Shown: positions 8,229 through 15,971, counted from the stretch's first letter. The stretch: DNA of 41,324 bases from Clostridia bacterium (GCA_017434775.1 JAFSGG010000097.1:1-41324), one strand, 5' to 3'. Program-made: numbers and translations. Notes: generated by a model from the letters alone, not told the origin.

Positions 8229-8882
8229 ATGTCTGTTGGGATGATTTTGCTGGCCATTGCGTCGGTATTGGTATTGTTTGGCGTGGGTCAGCGGGTGCTG
8301 GATAAAATGCAGTTGTCGGACCGGGCAGCGCTGATCCTGATGGCGGTGATTTTCTTTGGCGGGCTGCTGCCGGATATCCGGCTTGGGATGGTATCGGTGA
8401 ATATCGGCGGCGCGCTGGCTCCGGTGGGCGTGTGCGTGTATCTGCTGATCAAGGCGGATACGAAGAAGGAAGTGGCCCGGGCGCTGATTGGCAGTGTAGT
8501 GACGGCCGGGGCTGTGTATGCCCTCAGTTTTCTCATGCCGGATGAACCGGAAGCCATTGTGATCGACCCCAATTATGTGTACGGCCTGGCCGGCGGCGCT
8601 GTGGCGTATATCCTGGGCCGTTCCCGGCGGGCAGCGTTCATTTGCGGTGTACTGGGGGTGCTGCTGGCGGATGCGCTGGTGGCGGTAATGAACTGGCAAA
8701 AGGGCATCAACCAGATGCTGCACCTGGGCAGCGGTGGCGCCATGGACGTGGTGGTGATCAGTGGCTTGATTGCCGTGCTTCTTTCGGAATTGGTGGGGGA
8801 ATTGCTGGAAAGAATGGCTAGGCCCGGCCGTGAAAACAAGGATCCGGTATACACCCCGGTGAAGGAGGGTAAAAGGAAATGA
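8229..8882 (+). CDS. DUF1614 integral membrane protein
   Basis: About 217 residues with six or so hydrophobic segments and almost no extramembrane domain (SVGMILLAIASVLVLFGVG, AALILMAVIFFGGLLP, IGGALAPVGVCVYLL and later repeats). Length, topology and position before a spoIIP gene match the clostridial DUF1614 family, whose function is unknown. Start at ATG 8229 is set by AAGGAGGAG 5 bp upstream; the frame is open nine codons further back. The stop overlaps the next start by 4 bp (ATGA), so translation of the two is coupled, and I infer a role in the same sporulation step. Confidence 0.75.
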   Translation: MSVGMILLAIASVLVLFGVGQRVLDKMQLSDRAALILMAVIFFGGLLPDIRLGMVSVNIGGALAPVGVCVYLLIKADTKKEVARALIGSVVTAGAVYALSFLMPDEPEAIVIDPNYVYGLAGGAVAYILGRSRRAAFICGVLGVLLADALVAVMNWQKGINQMLHLGSGGAMDVVVISGLIAVLLSELVGELLERMARPGRENKDPVYTPVKEGKRK

Positions 8883-9940
8883 AAAAAGCGTTGATCTGCG
8901 CATTGCTTTTGTGCCTGATGGCAATACCGGCCCTGGCGGAAGAGGGAGATGAACAGACGATATACCGCATTGTGGATGAACAGGGGGAGACGGTTACCTG
9001 GTACTGCGGACAGCCGGAGGTGGGGGATGAATACATTGCCGGGGATAACCGGCATTTCCGCATTACCGGCGTGGATAACACCCGGCGCACTGCCCAGGCG
9101 GATACGCTGGGAGTGTATGAAATGCCGGATGTGAGCTGGCTGTATCAGGACGCCCTGCCGGTGGCCAGCCGACAAAAGGCAGTGGCCATTTACTGCACCC
9201 ACAGCGACGAAAGCTATGAACCCACCGACGGCAAAAGCAGCGATGAGGAGCGGGGCGGCATTTACGATGTGGCGGAGGAATTCAAAGCTGCCCTGGAAGA
9301 AGAAGGCATCACCGTTTATTACAGCGATGAAACCCATCACCCCCACGATGCCGGCGCCTATCGCCGCAGCCGCGCGACTGCCGTGAATCTGGTGGAAAAG
9401 GGCGTGGATGCAGTCATGGATATTCACCGGGACGGCATTGAAGACCCGGATTCCTATGAAAGCACGGTGGAAGGGGAGGAAATGACCAAGGTGCGGCTGC
9501 TGGTGGGCAGAAGCAACCAGAACGCCGGGGCCAATAAAGCTTTTGCCACCCAGATCAAGGCCGTGGGAGATGAAATGTATCCCGGGCTCATCAAGGATAT
9601 CTACATCGGCAAGGGCACCTATAATCAGGACCTGATGCCCCAGGCCGTTTTGCTGGAATTTGGCACCTATACCAATAATAAGGAGGACGTGCTCGCTTCC
9701 ACCGGCCACATGGCTCAGGTGATGAACAAAACCCTCTACGGAAGTGTCAGCGGTGCGCAGGCGGCAGAAAAGCAGGAGAGCAAAGGCGCCTTTGGCGGCA
9801 TCATCTGGCTGGTGGTGCTGGCGGTGGTGGGGGCTGGGGTATTTGCCTTTGTATCCACCGGCAATGGCAAGGCTGCTCTGGAAAAATGGAAGGGAACCTT
9901 CCGGGAACTGGGTGGCAGTGTGACTGGAAAGAAAAAGTGA
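8879..9940 (+). CDS. spoIIP: Stage II sporulation protein P-like amidase
   Basis: SpoIIP is the N-acetylmuramoyl-L-alanine amidase/endopeptidase of the engulfment machinery (with SpoIID and SpoIIM) that thins septal peptidoglycan during sporulation. This 353-residue protein has a signal peptide (MKKALICALLLCLMAIPALA), the conserved block AVAIYCTHSDESYEP (H108, E111), VMDIHRDGI (H183) and LLEFGTYTNNKED, all SpoIIP hallmarks. It ends with a membrane segment (about 306-326) and a short basic tail, so it may be anchored at its C terminus rather than only at its N terminus as in B. subtilis. It overlaps DUF1614 by 4 bp; GGAGGG lies 9 bp before the start. Confidence 0.9.
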   Translation: MKKALICALLLCLMAIPALAEEGDEQTIYRIVDEQGETVTWYCGQPEVGDEYIAGDNRHFRITGVDNTRRTAQADTLGVYEMPDVSWLYQDALPVASRQKAVAIYCTHSDESYEPTDGKSSDEERGGIYDVAEEFKAALEEEGITVYYSDETHHPHDAGAYRRSRATAVNLVEKGVDAVMDIHRDGIEDPDSYESTVEGEEMTKVRLLVGRSNQNAGANKAFATQIKAVGDEMYPGLIKDIYIGKGTYNQDLMPQAVLLEFGTYTNNKEDVLASTGHMAQVMNKTLYGSVSGAQAAEKQESKGAFGGIIWLVVLAVVGAGVFAFVSTGNGKAALEKWKGTFRELGGSVTGKKK

Positions 9941-9971
9941 AAAGAATTTGTAACATTTTCTTTATAAACTG

Positions 9972-10000
9972 TTGACAAATCAAGGGTTTTGACATTAAAT
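9972..10000 (+). promoter_or_regulatory. Candidate promoter upstream of the L,D-transpeptidase gene
   Basis: TTGACA (9972-9977), 17-bp spacer, TTAAAT (9995-10000; 4 of 6 against TATAAT). A second TTGACA at 9989-9994 has only a poor -10. Transcripts would run through the terminator-like hairpin at 10023-10059 before reaching the gene. Confidence 0.45.
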
Positions 10001-10022
10001 AGTATATGGACCAATATGCGGA

Positions 10023-10059
10023 AAATCGACCGGATATTCCCGGTTGATTTCCTGTTTTT
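10023..10059 (+). terminator. Terminator-like hairpin between spoIIP and the L,D-transpeptidase gene
   Basis: An 11-bp stem, AAATCGACCGG / CCGGTTGATTT with one G-U pair and a 6-nt loop, is followed by CCTG and a T run. It may simply end the spoIIP transcript. Because a candidate promoter lies upstream of it, it could also attenuate the downstream gene. Confidence 0.6.
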
Positions 10060-10111
10060 ATCCGGATACAATACAGAAAGCAACCCTACTTATTTTCCAG
10101 AGGTGCTGAAG

Positions 10112-11791
10112 ATGATGAAGAAGTTTATGCTGGCTTTCCTGTGCGTGCTGCTGCTTTGCACGGCTGCCCAGGCGCAGGAAAACAATGCCCTTTCCAAGGG
10201 ACAGACGGGCAAGGACGTACTGGAACTCAATACCCGCCTCCGGCAGCTGAACTATACCGGCATTCCGGCATCGGATGTATTTTCCGATGGCACGGAAAAG
10301 GCGGTGAAGGCTGTGCAGAAAGCCTACGGCCTGCCGGAAAATGGCATTGCCGATGAAAAGACCCTTTCTGTGATTTATGGCACTTGCTACCGGCCGCTGG
10401 AAGAAGGCATGAGCGGCCTTGACGTGCAGATGCTGCAGGAAAAGCTGACGGAGCTGGGCTATTATTCCGGAAAATGCAGCGGTAATTATCTGGATGGAAC
10501 GGCTTCTGCGGTGAAAACCTTCCAGAATGAACATGGTCTGGAAGGAACGGGCAAAGCGGACGTGAAGACGCAGGAAAAGCTGTTTGCTGTTTCTGTGCGG
10601 CCTACGCCCACGCCTGCACCGGCTACCCCTGTGCCGACCCCCATTCCTACCCCCGGCGCCTATATGCCCTTCACCCGGAAACTGGCATACGGCGATCAGG
10701 GAAAAGATGTGCAGCAGGTGCAGCAGCGGCTGATGGATCTGGGCTTTTTCACCTATCACAAAACCACCACCGGCTATTATGCCCAGACCCAGGATGCCGT
10801 GAAAAAATTCCAGGCCCATAACGGCCTGGATGCCACCGGCACCGTGAATGAAGAAACCTGGAACGCCCTGTTTAATGATCACAGCGTGGTGCCTGCCAAC
10901 GCTACGCCCAAGCCGGCGCCGCCCCTGCAGTATTTCTTTGAAGTGGATATCAACAATCAGGTGGTGAAGGTCTGGAAGTACAATGCGGAAACCCAGGATT
11001 ATACGGACCTGGATCGCACCTTCCTTTGCGCCACCGGTACCAAGCAGTATCCCACGCCCCTTGGCACTTTCGTTCTCAGTGGCCGCACGGCCCGCTGGTG
11101 CGAATTCCCCACCTGGGGCGGCGGCAAGGCCCAGTACTGGACGAAGATCGATGAAAGCATCGCTTTCCATTCCGTTTTGTACAGCGATTATGATGAAATG
11201 ACCCTGAAGGCCTCCTCCCTGACCGGCCTTGGCAAGCGGGGCAGCCACGGCTGCATCCGCCTGACGGTGGCGGACGCTAAGTGGATCTATAACAATGTGA
11301 AAAAGGGCATGAAGGTGTATATCCACGAAGACGGAGAAAGCGACCCGGAACTGCGCTATGCCATTCAGCCCGGCAAGCTGAATACGAAAAACATGCTGCC
11401 CTATACCACCCCGGCCCCGCCCGTCTATACATATGACGGCACCAAGCCCCCGGAAGGGGAGATCCGGAACCTCTATGTGGGCAAGGAAGGCCAGGATGTG
11501 TACTGGCTGCAGATGAAGCTGAAGGAAATGGGTTTCTATCAGGGTACCGTTACCGGCCAGTACCGGGAAGGCACCCAGAAGGCCGTGAAAGCCTATCAGC
11601 GCTCCCGGGGCCTTTCCGTGGACGGCAATGCCGGCCGCAAGACCCTGAACACCCTTTATCAGGAAGTGATCGAGGCCAACGCCACGCCCACGCTCGTGCC
11701 GCCTACCCCTGTGCCCACCCCCGGCGCCACGCCGGCCCCGGCTACTCCGGTACCTACAGTCAGCCCTGTACCGGCAACGGCAAAACCATAA
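10112..11791 (+). CDS. Secreted L,D-transpeptidase with peptidoglycan-binding domains
   Basis: YkuD-type L,D-transpeptidase of about 559 residues, expected to form 3-3 cross-links or attach proteins to peptidoglycan outside the cell. Order: signal peptide (MLAFLCVLLLCTAAQA), two PG_binding_1 domains (about 28-90 and 95-150, with KTFQNEHGLEGTG), a Pro/Thr linker (RPTPTPAPATP), a third PGB domain (about 180-245), the catalytic domain (about 270-410) with GSHGCIRL and Cys381, a fourth PGB domain (about 450-515), and a Pro/Thr tail. Four PGB modules around one catalytic domain is more than usual. GAGGTG 6 bp before ATG 10112 sets the start; an upstream frame to 9989 is untranslated leader. The Pro-Thr tail carries no sorting signal. 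Confidence 0.92.
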   Translation: MMKKFMLAFLCVLLLCTAAQAQENNALSKGQTGKDVLELNTRLRQLNYTGIPASDVFSDGTEKAVKAVQKAYGLPENGIADEKTLSVIYGTCYRPLEEGMSGLDVQMLQEKLTELGYYSGKCSGNYLDGTASAVKTFQNEHGLEGTGKADVKTQEKLFAVSVRPTPTPAPATPVPTPIPTPGAYMPFTRKLAYGDQGKDVQQVQQRLMDLGFFTYHKTTTGYYAQTQDAVKKFQAHNGLDATGTVNEETWNALFNDHSVVPANATPKPAPPLQYFFEVDINNQVVKVWKYNAETQDYTDLDRTFLCATGTKQYPTPLGTFVLSGRTARWCEFPTWGGGKAQYWTKIDESIAFHSVLYSDYDEMTLKASSLTGLGKRGSHGCIRLTVADAKWIYNNVKKGMKVYIHEDGESDPELRYAIQPGKLNTKNMLPYTTPAPPVYTYDGTKPPEGEIRNLYVGKEGQDVYWLQMKLKEMGFYQGTVTGQYREGTQKAVKAYQRSRGLSVDGNAGRKTLNTLYQEVIEANATPTLVPPTPVPTPGATPAPATPVPTVSPVPATAKP

Positions 11792-11798
11792 AAAAATC

Positions 11799-11846
11799 AG
11801 CTTCATGGCACATTCGCTTCGCGCTGCTGCCATGGAGCTTTTTTTG
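11799..11846 (+). terminator. Terminator of the L,D-transpeptidase gene
   Basis: AGCTTCATGGCA (11799-11810) pairs with TGCCATGGAGCT (11828-11839) with one mismatch/wobble, and is followed by seven T residues. Confidence 0.85.
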
Positions 11847-11944
11847 TGGCTGTTTCCTGCCCGGCCATCGGGGAAAACAGGCCGGCGCTCCGGCAAAAAC
11901 GGGAAAGAAAGCCTTCTTTGGCAGGAAACGGGCTGCTGTTTTTC

Positions 11945-11973
11945 TTGACAATATCTTCCTGCTTTGATATAAT
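11945..11973 (+). promoter_or_regulatory. Consensus promoter of the DUF6273 gene
   Basis: TTGACA (11945-11950), 17-bp spacer, TATAAT (11968-11973), with TGA immediately upstream of the -10 (extended). This is a perfect vegetative-sigma promoter and predicts a leader of about 150 nt before the ATG at 12131. Confidence 0.85.
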
Positions 11974-11979
11974 AAGAAA

Positions 11980-12130
11980 ACAATAAAATGTATATCCAAT
12001 GGCACTTTGCTTCGGCAGCGGCGGATGCACGGCGGCGTGCTCCGGAAAGCACTGCGGTTTTTCTGTGCAACCACTAGGGAAACGCAGTCATTGTGCTATA
12101 CGGATGCATAAAAAGGGGGAGAATATCCAA
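11980..12130 (+). ncRNA. Structured 5' leader of the DUF6273 gene
   Basis: The roughly 150-nt leader between the promoter and ATG 12131 folds in two places. Hairpin 1 (12022-12044): CGGA-T-GCACG, loop GCGG, CGTGC-TCCG, with one bulged T. Hairpin 2 (12051-12088): ACTGCG-g-TTT pairs with AAA-CGCAGT, and the flanking GCAC / GTGC (12049-12052, 12093-12096) may extend it. A small TGC-TTCG-GCA loop precedes them. I could not match it to a riboswitch class that I know. This also describes the 339-bp gap upstream of the gene. Confidence 0.4.
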
Positions 12131-14017
12131 ATGAAAAAAAGGCTTTGTGCTCTGCTCCTTGTGACGGTGCTTTTGGCTGGCACATTTTTAACATCCGCTT
12201 TCGCGGAATCGCTTGCCAATCCGCAGCTTGCCAATTGGACCGATCCCACCGTGAAATACACCACCACAGGCAAAGGTGATGCGCTGCGCGGCTATCAGCT
12301 GGAGGCTGATAAGTTGGGTCAGGTAATGAAGGTTACCACCAAAAAGAATTGCTGGACCCGCTTGATTGCACCGGTATCCGGCGAATATAGTTTTTCGGTG
12401 GATACGGATCAGTTGGAAATTAACAGCATTACCATTTCTGTCTACCGGGCGGAAGGTGCAGAGCGCGATCTTCTGCGGAGCGATTCTCTTACTTTCAATA
12501 AGGGGAATGGCATCCAGACCCGAATTATCCGTGATGTGCTTGCCGGCGAAACCATCTACTGGACGGAAGGCTCCAATGCCACCACCTATTTCCTGATGGT
12601 GAGCAGCAACGACTGGACGAGCAACAAGGCAGATACCAATACCTTACCCGAAACGGTGCCCGTTGAGCAGGACGCCCCCACGGACTATGCTGCCGGGGAT
12701 GGCCTGACCGGCCGCCCGATCCTTACGGAAACGCCTGAAGTCGGCGATCGGTTTGTGATGGGTTGGTATGAACAGGATGGCTATTATGATAAGCGCGAAC
12801 GCATCGAATGGACGGTGCTGGAAGTGAACGAGCAGAAGGACAGCGTTCTGGTTATTTCCAGTGCCGCGCTGGATTGCATTCTCTATCATCCCACCCGTGC
12901 CGCTGTTGCCTGGGGCGATAGCTATATCCGCAGCTGGCTGATGAATGATTTTGCTTATTCTGCCCTTTCGACGCAAGAACGTGCCTGCATTATCCCCACG
13001 AAGGTCGCCAAAGTGACGGATACCGTAACGATGCTGGACGAAAAGCAGATCAAGAAATATAAGCTCGCCGAAACCGGCTGTGATGTGACCTATTATGCCC
13101 AGTATGCCATCAACCCCCACGTGAATGTCAATGAGAATGGCTATGGCTGCTGGTGGGTGCGGATGGATAAAACCGGCAGTGGCGCCAAAAACCAGTTTGT
13201 CGGCCGCGGCGGCAAGGTGTACGGCGGGTCCAACAGAGGCGGTAACTTTACCACCACAAATGATAATGGTGTTCGTCCCGCCATGTACCTCAGCATTTCT
13301 GCCCTGAAGCAGTGCCCCTTGGGCAATGACTTTGCTGTGGTGTCCGGTGTTGCTATAGACGCTTCCAATCCCGGCAATCATCTGGGCGGTGTGCGGGTCA
13401 ATATTAACGGAGAAATCTATACCACCAACAATCAGGGGAAATTCTTCTTTACGATGGATCCCGGCACCTTCCATTATCGGGCCGATCGCCCCGAATACAT
13501 CGTGGCGGAAGGCGATATCACGGTGAAAGTTGGCCAGAATAATGTGACGATTCCCCTTTCCCGTATGATGGCGGAAAATGAATACCGCGTGGTGCTGACC
13601 TGGGGCGAAAAACCGTGGGATCTGGACTCCCATCTCGTTGGCGCTTCCTCCTCCGGGCAGAGCTATCATGTGTTCTATAATGACCTGAAGGCCGATGGCG
13701 GCAAGGCGCTGCTGGAATGGGACGATACCACCTCCTATGGCCCCGAAACCACCCATTTCTTCGCCTATCCCAACCAGAGCTATGTCTTCAGCGTGCACGA
13801 TTACACCAATCGCGCCAGCAACGTTTCCAAGTGGATGGCGAGCTCCAACGCCAAGGTTGTGGTCTATTGCCACAATCGGGAAGTGGGCACTTTCTATGTG
13901 CCCGCCGGCAGCGCTACCGTTTGGAATGTGTTCCGCGTGGATAATAATGTGGTGACGCCCATCAATACGCTGGATTTCTGCAATGCTCCCCGTGATGTGG
14001 GCGCCGGTCTCCGGTAA
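12131..14017 (+). CDS. Large secreted DUF6273 protein with a YfaP-like C-terminal domain
   Basis: Exported protein of about 628 residues, function unknown. Order: signal peptide (KKRLCALLLVTVLLAGTFLTSAFA); a beta-rich N domain (about 30-165); a DUF6273 domain (about 195-405) with IEWTVLEVNEQKDSVLVISS, LDCILYH, SYIRSWLMNDF and VRPAMYLSI; a carboxypeptidase-regulatory-like beta domain (about 410-490, GVRVNINGEIYTTNNQGKF); and a C-terminal domain (about 495-620) with VVLTWGEKPWDLDSHLVG and LEWDDTTSYGPET, resembling YfaP/DUF2135. The frame is open 44 codons upstream, but the leader structure, ribosome binding site (GGGGGAG) and signal peptide support ATG 12131. Single-gene transcript from a consensus promoter. 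Probably a surface or adhesive protein (inference). Confidence 0.75.
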   Translation: MKKRLCALLLVTVLLAGTFLTSAFAESLANPQLANWTDPTVKYTTTGKGDALRGYQLEADKLGQVMKVTTKKNCWTRLIAPVSGEYSFSVDTDQLEINSITISVYRAEGAERDLLRSDSLTFNKGNGIQTRIIRDVLAGETIYWTEGSNATTYFLMVSSNDWTSNKADTNTLPETVPVEQDAPTDYAAGDGLTGRPILTETPEVGDRFVMGWYEQDGYYDKRERIEWTVLEVNEQKDSVLVISSAALDCILYHPTRAAVAWGDSYIRSWLMNDFAYSALSTQERACIIPTKVAKVTDTVTMLDEKQIKKYKLAETGCDVTYYAQYAINPHVNVNENGYGCWWVRMDKTGSGAKNQFVGRGGKVYGGSNRGGNFTTTNDNGVRPAMYLSISALKQCPLGNDFAVVSGVAIDASNPGNHLGGVRVNINGEIYTTNNQGKFFFTMDPGTFHYRADRPEYIVAEGDITVKVGQNNVTIPLSRMMAENEYRVVLTWGEKPWDLDSHLVGASSSGQSYHVFYNDLKADGGKALLEWDDTTSYGPETTHFFAYPNQSYVFSVHDYTNRASNVSKWMASSNAKVVVYCHNREVGTFYVPAGSATVWNVFRVDNNVVTPINTLDFCNAPRDVGAGLR

Positions 14018-14082
14018 TTTTGCCTGCGAATGAGCGTTGATATGGCGCTTCCTATATCAATTTACAGTAAATATGATATTTG

Positions 14083-14114
14083 GATTGAAAAACAGCTTGC
14101 GCTGATTTTCAATC
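14083..14114. repeat. Long inverted repeat downstream of the DUF6273 gene
   Basis: GATTGAAAAACAGC pairs with GCTGATTTTCAATC around TTGC: 14 positions with a single mismatch. It is followed by TTGTCAAAAATACTTTTT. It may help terminate the DUF6273 transcript or protect its 3' end. Confidence 0.6.
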
Positions 14115-14138
14115 ACTGGTTGTCAAAAATACTTTTTA

Positions 14139-14175
14139 GACAAAGAGCCACGCAGTATTTGCGTGGCTCTTTGTC
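14139..14175. terminator. Perfect 15-bp hairpin downstream of the DUF6273 gene
   Basis: GACAAAGAGCCACGC / GCGTGGCTCTTTGTC with a 7-nt loop. It is very stable but has no clean T run on the plus strand. Its left arm and loop contain CCACGCAGTATTTG, which is also found in reverse complement in the tRNA-linked repeat at 15845-15863. The 224-bp gap to the next gene holds this and the preceding repeat only. Confidence 0.55.
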
Positions 14176-14241
14176 TATGGGCTATCCAATCGATATCAAA
14201 GAGAGCAGCGCTTGTTTCATCCTTCGATCTTCCAGAAAACG

Positions 14242-15573
14242 TTATTGCACTGGCTCTAAGAAGCTGTGCCAGATATAGCCGGTCATCGCTTCACGAAAAA
14301 TCCCATCAAATTCTTCTTTGCTGCCAGTTGCATCACAATGATACAACACTCGTACCCACCCGTTTTCAGGGCCACAGGCATCCACCAGCAATTCGACCTC
14401 TTGCCCTGCATCAAGCTTTGCCAACGATGGCGAGGCTTTGCTGTCCTGCTTACGCAGATTCACCCAATCGACATTGGTAACCTGCAGCCATGGCAAAGAG
14501 TCCCCGCCAAAGATAACGGCCTTGACTGCCTTTTGTCTTTCTGCAGATATGTCATCCTGTCCCAAATACCAGTCTTCCGGATACTGTTCATCCCACAGTC
14601 GGACCACCTGAGAACCAAATTGGTAGAGTGATTCCCCAATCACCCCATCGCCTGCATCGTAGACATCCCAGATGAAGCGTTCCGTTATTCCATACTGACT
14701 TTCCCAGCCCCAGTAGGTGTCTCTTCTAAACCGATACCCATCCTGAACACTTGAATACAGGTACTTCTTTTCGGGAATCAGCTCTACATTGCACAATTCA
14801 AGCTGCTTGATATCCGGATCAAATTTTTCAGCTTCACGATTCCAGTTACAATCTACTTCGACTGGTCTGAATTGATTTGTCTGGCTATCCCAGAGTGAGA
14901 AAACGTGAAAAACATTCCTTGCGCCTGCTGCAGACAACAGCATCAGATCGTTGTAACCGTCAAAATTCAGGTCTTTCGCCATGACCAACGCAGCCGCACC
15001 ATCGTATTCAGGGGATTCGTTGGAATAATAAGTGAAGGATTGAAGTAGTTCACCATTCTCAGAGAAAACCTCTACAAGCAGAATGTTATCCGAATCCATA
15101 TCGGCGGTATCTTCCCCGGTATCTGTTATTCGTATTGTGTATGGTGGTAAAGAATCATGGATGTTGATTGTCTTCTCATACCTGTTGTACTCTTCGTTTG
15201 AAGTGGCATCGAAAACACTCATATTGATCCCGTTGATGGCGTCAGTATTCGCCACAATCCACCCCTGTTGCACATTGCCTTTTCTGCTTTGATTAGAAAT
15301 TCGAATCCACTCTATCGGGGAATCTGAATAAAAATAAGAATCAAATGCAGTACCGTCTCGTGTAACAATCCTTTCTATTGGCTCATATTCTGTTCCTTCG
15401 TCCAAGACTGTCACAATTCGCATTTTGCACCCGTCATCTGTTACTTCAACTACGTCCGTTGCTTGTTGAAGCGTTTCGGTTTGATTCCACTCTTCCTGCA
15501 TCTGCGCAAAAGCAACAACTGGCAGTATGATAACCACCAGCAGTAAACATACAACAGAGCTAAGCTTCTTCAT
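14242..15573 (-). CDS. Exported protein with FG-GAP/XAC2610-like and SH3-like domains
   Basis: Secreted protein of about 443 residues; no function assigned. It has a signal peptide (MKKLSSVVCLLLVVIILPVVAFA), a middle beta region, the block MAKDLNFDGYNDLMLLSAAG (about residue 200-220), which resembles the calcium-type DxNxDGxxD loop of XAC2610/FG-GAP-like proteins, and a C-terminal SH3-like domain (about 375-440, VNLRKQDSKASPSLAKLDAGQEV). Start at ATG 15573 is chosen for GGAGG 7 bp upstream; the frame is open seven codons further. Base composition and codon use are visibly more A/T-rich than in flanking genes, suggesting recent acquisition together with the next gene. Confidence 0.7.
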   Translation of the reverse strand: MKKLSSVVCLLLVVIILPVVAFAQMQEEWNQTETLQQATDVVEVTDDGCKMRIVTVLDEGTEYEPIERIVTRDGTAFDSYFYSDSPIEWIRISNQSRKGNVQQGWIVANTDAINGINMSVFDATSNEEYNRYEKTINIHDSLPPYTIRITDTGEDTADMDSDNILLVEVFSENGELLQSFTYYSNESPEYDGAAALVMAKDLNFDGYNDLMLLSAAGARNVFHVFSLWDSQTNQFRPVEVDCNWNREAEKFDPDIKQLELCNVELIPEKKYLYSSVQDGYRFRRDTYWGWESQYGITERFIWDVYDAGDGVIGESLYQFGSQVVRLWDEQYPEDWYLGQDDISAERQKAVKAVIFGGDSLPWLQVTNVDWVNLRKQDSKASPSLAKLDAGQEVELLVDACGPENGWVRVLYHCDATGSKEEFDGIFREAMTGYIWHSFLEPVQ

Positions 15574-15777
15574 GGAAGCGCCTCCTTTCATCATTGGCTC
15601 GATTTACAATCAAAAAAAATATTATGGGAACATATGCCAATCAAAAAGTGCATTGTTTCCAGCACATATGAAACGAACGACTGAACCTTTTCGTTTCATA
15701 AATTGAATCATTTTACAACTATGAAAAGCAAAGCAAAACGCCTGCCAGACATCGTTTTTACCCCTTGACATAATAGC

Positions 15778-15874
15778 AAAAACCCGGAGGCCTTGATTTC
15801 TCAAGACTTCCGGGCTTGTTTGGATAAAAAGAAAAACCACGCAGATTGTATCAAATACTGCGTGGTTACGTGGC
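15778..15874. repeat. Copy A of a 97-bp direct repeat (tRNA-Ser 3' flank)
   Basis: Matches 16682-16778 at a constant offset of 904 bp with about four to five mismatches. It contains both terminator hairpins that follow tRNA-Ser in copy B (AACCACGCAG stem, and the CCCGG/CCGGG stem with inner CCTTGA/TCAAGG) and stops at GTGGC, exactly where the encoded CCA end of the tRNA lies in copy B. Confidence 0.9.
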
Positions 15875-15909
15875 AACCTAGTCGATAATTGATACAATCA
15901 CACGGGACG
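15870..15909 (-). pseudogene. Possible degenerate tRNA-Ser 3' fragment
   Basis: Just beyond copy A, GATACAATCACACGGGAC (15891-15908) matches 14 of 18 positions of the T-arm/variable region of the intact tRNA-Ser (16790-16807), but is shifted by about 5 nt relative to the CCA end. It could be the decayed remains of a second tRNA-Ser gene. Similarity is short, so this is tentative. Confidence 0.3.
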
Positions 15910-15919
15910 CAGCTGCTGC

Positions 15920-15948
15920 TTGACTGTGGCATAGCGCTACCGTATAAT
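15920..15948 (+). promoter_or_regulatory. Near-consensus promoter of the small membrane protein gene
   Basis: TTGACT (15920-15925), 17-bp spacer, TATAAT (15943-15948). Transcription should start about 12 bp before the ribosome binding site GAGGTG at 15960-15965. Confidence 0.8.
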
Positions 15949-15971
15949 AATCATGTTGTGAGGTGATTCAT

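Larger units (their letters stand above)
15574..15919. other. A+T-rich intergenic region with tRNA-linked repeat
   Basis: About 400 bp without a convincing gene. It holds the leader of the exported protein on the minus strand, copy A of the 97-bp repeat (15778-15874), a possible degenerate tRNA-Ser remnant (about 15870-15909), and the promoter of the small membrane protein. A 91-codon minus-strand frame (15622-15897) crosses the repeat and shows no protein-like features. Confidence 0.5.

Noticed and set aside
10058-12070. Long open frame (670 codons) antisense to the L,D-transpeptidase gene
   Set aside because: It mirrors a gene with clear domains, has low-complexity His/Gly/Arg-rich translation, no ribosome binding site, and runs through the terminator. 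It is a by-product of codon bias.
11980-12130. Known riboswitch (for example c-di-GMP, TPP, cobalamin, glycine) in the DUF6273 leader
   Set aside because: I compared the conserved loops that I remember for these classes and none fits. I keep it only as an unassigned structured leader.
12644-13873. 409-codon minus-strand frame over the DUF6273 gene
   Set aside because: Antisense shadow; the sense frame has signal peptide, promoter and recognised domains.
15622-15897. 91-codon minus-strand frame between the exported protein gene and the small gene
   Set aside because: Most of it is translated from the tRNA-terminator repeat; no ribosome binding site and no protein-like composition.
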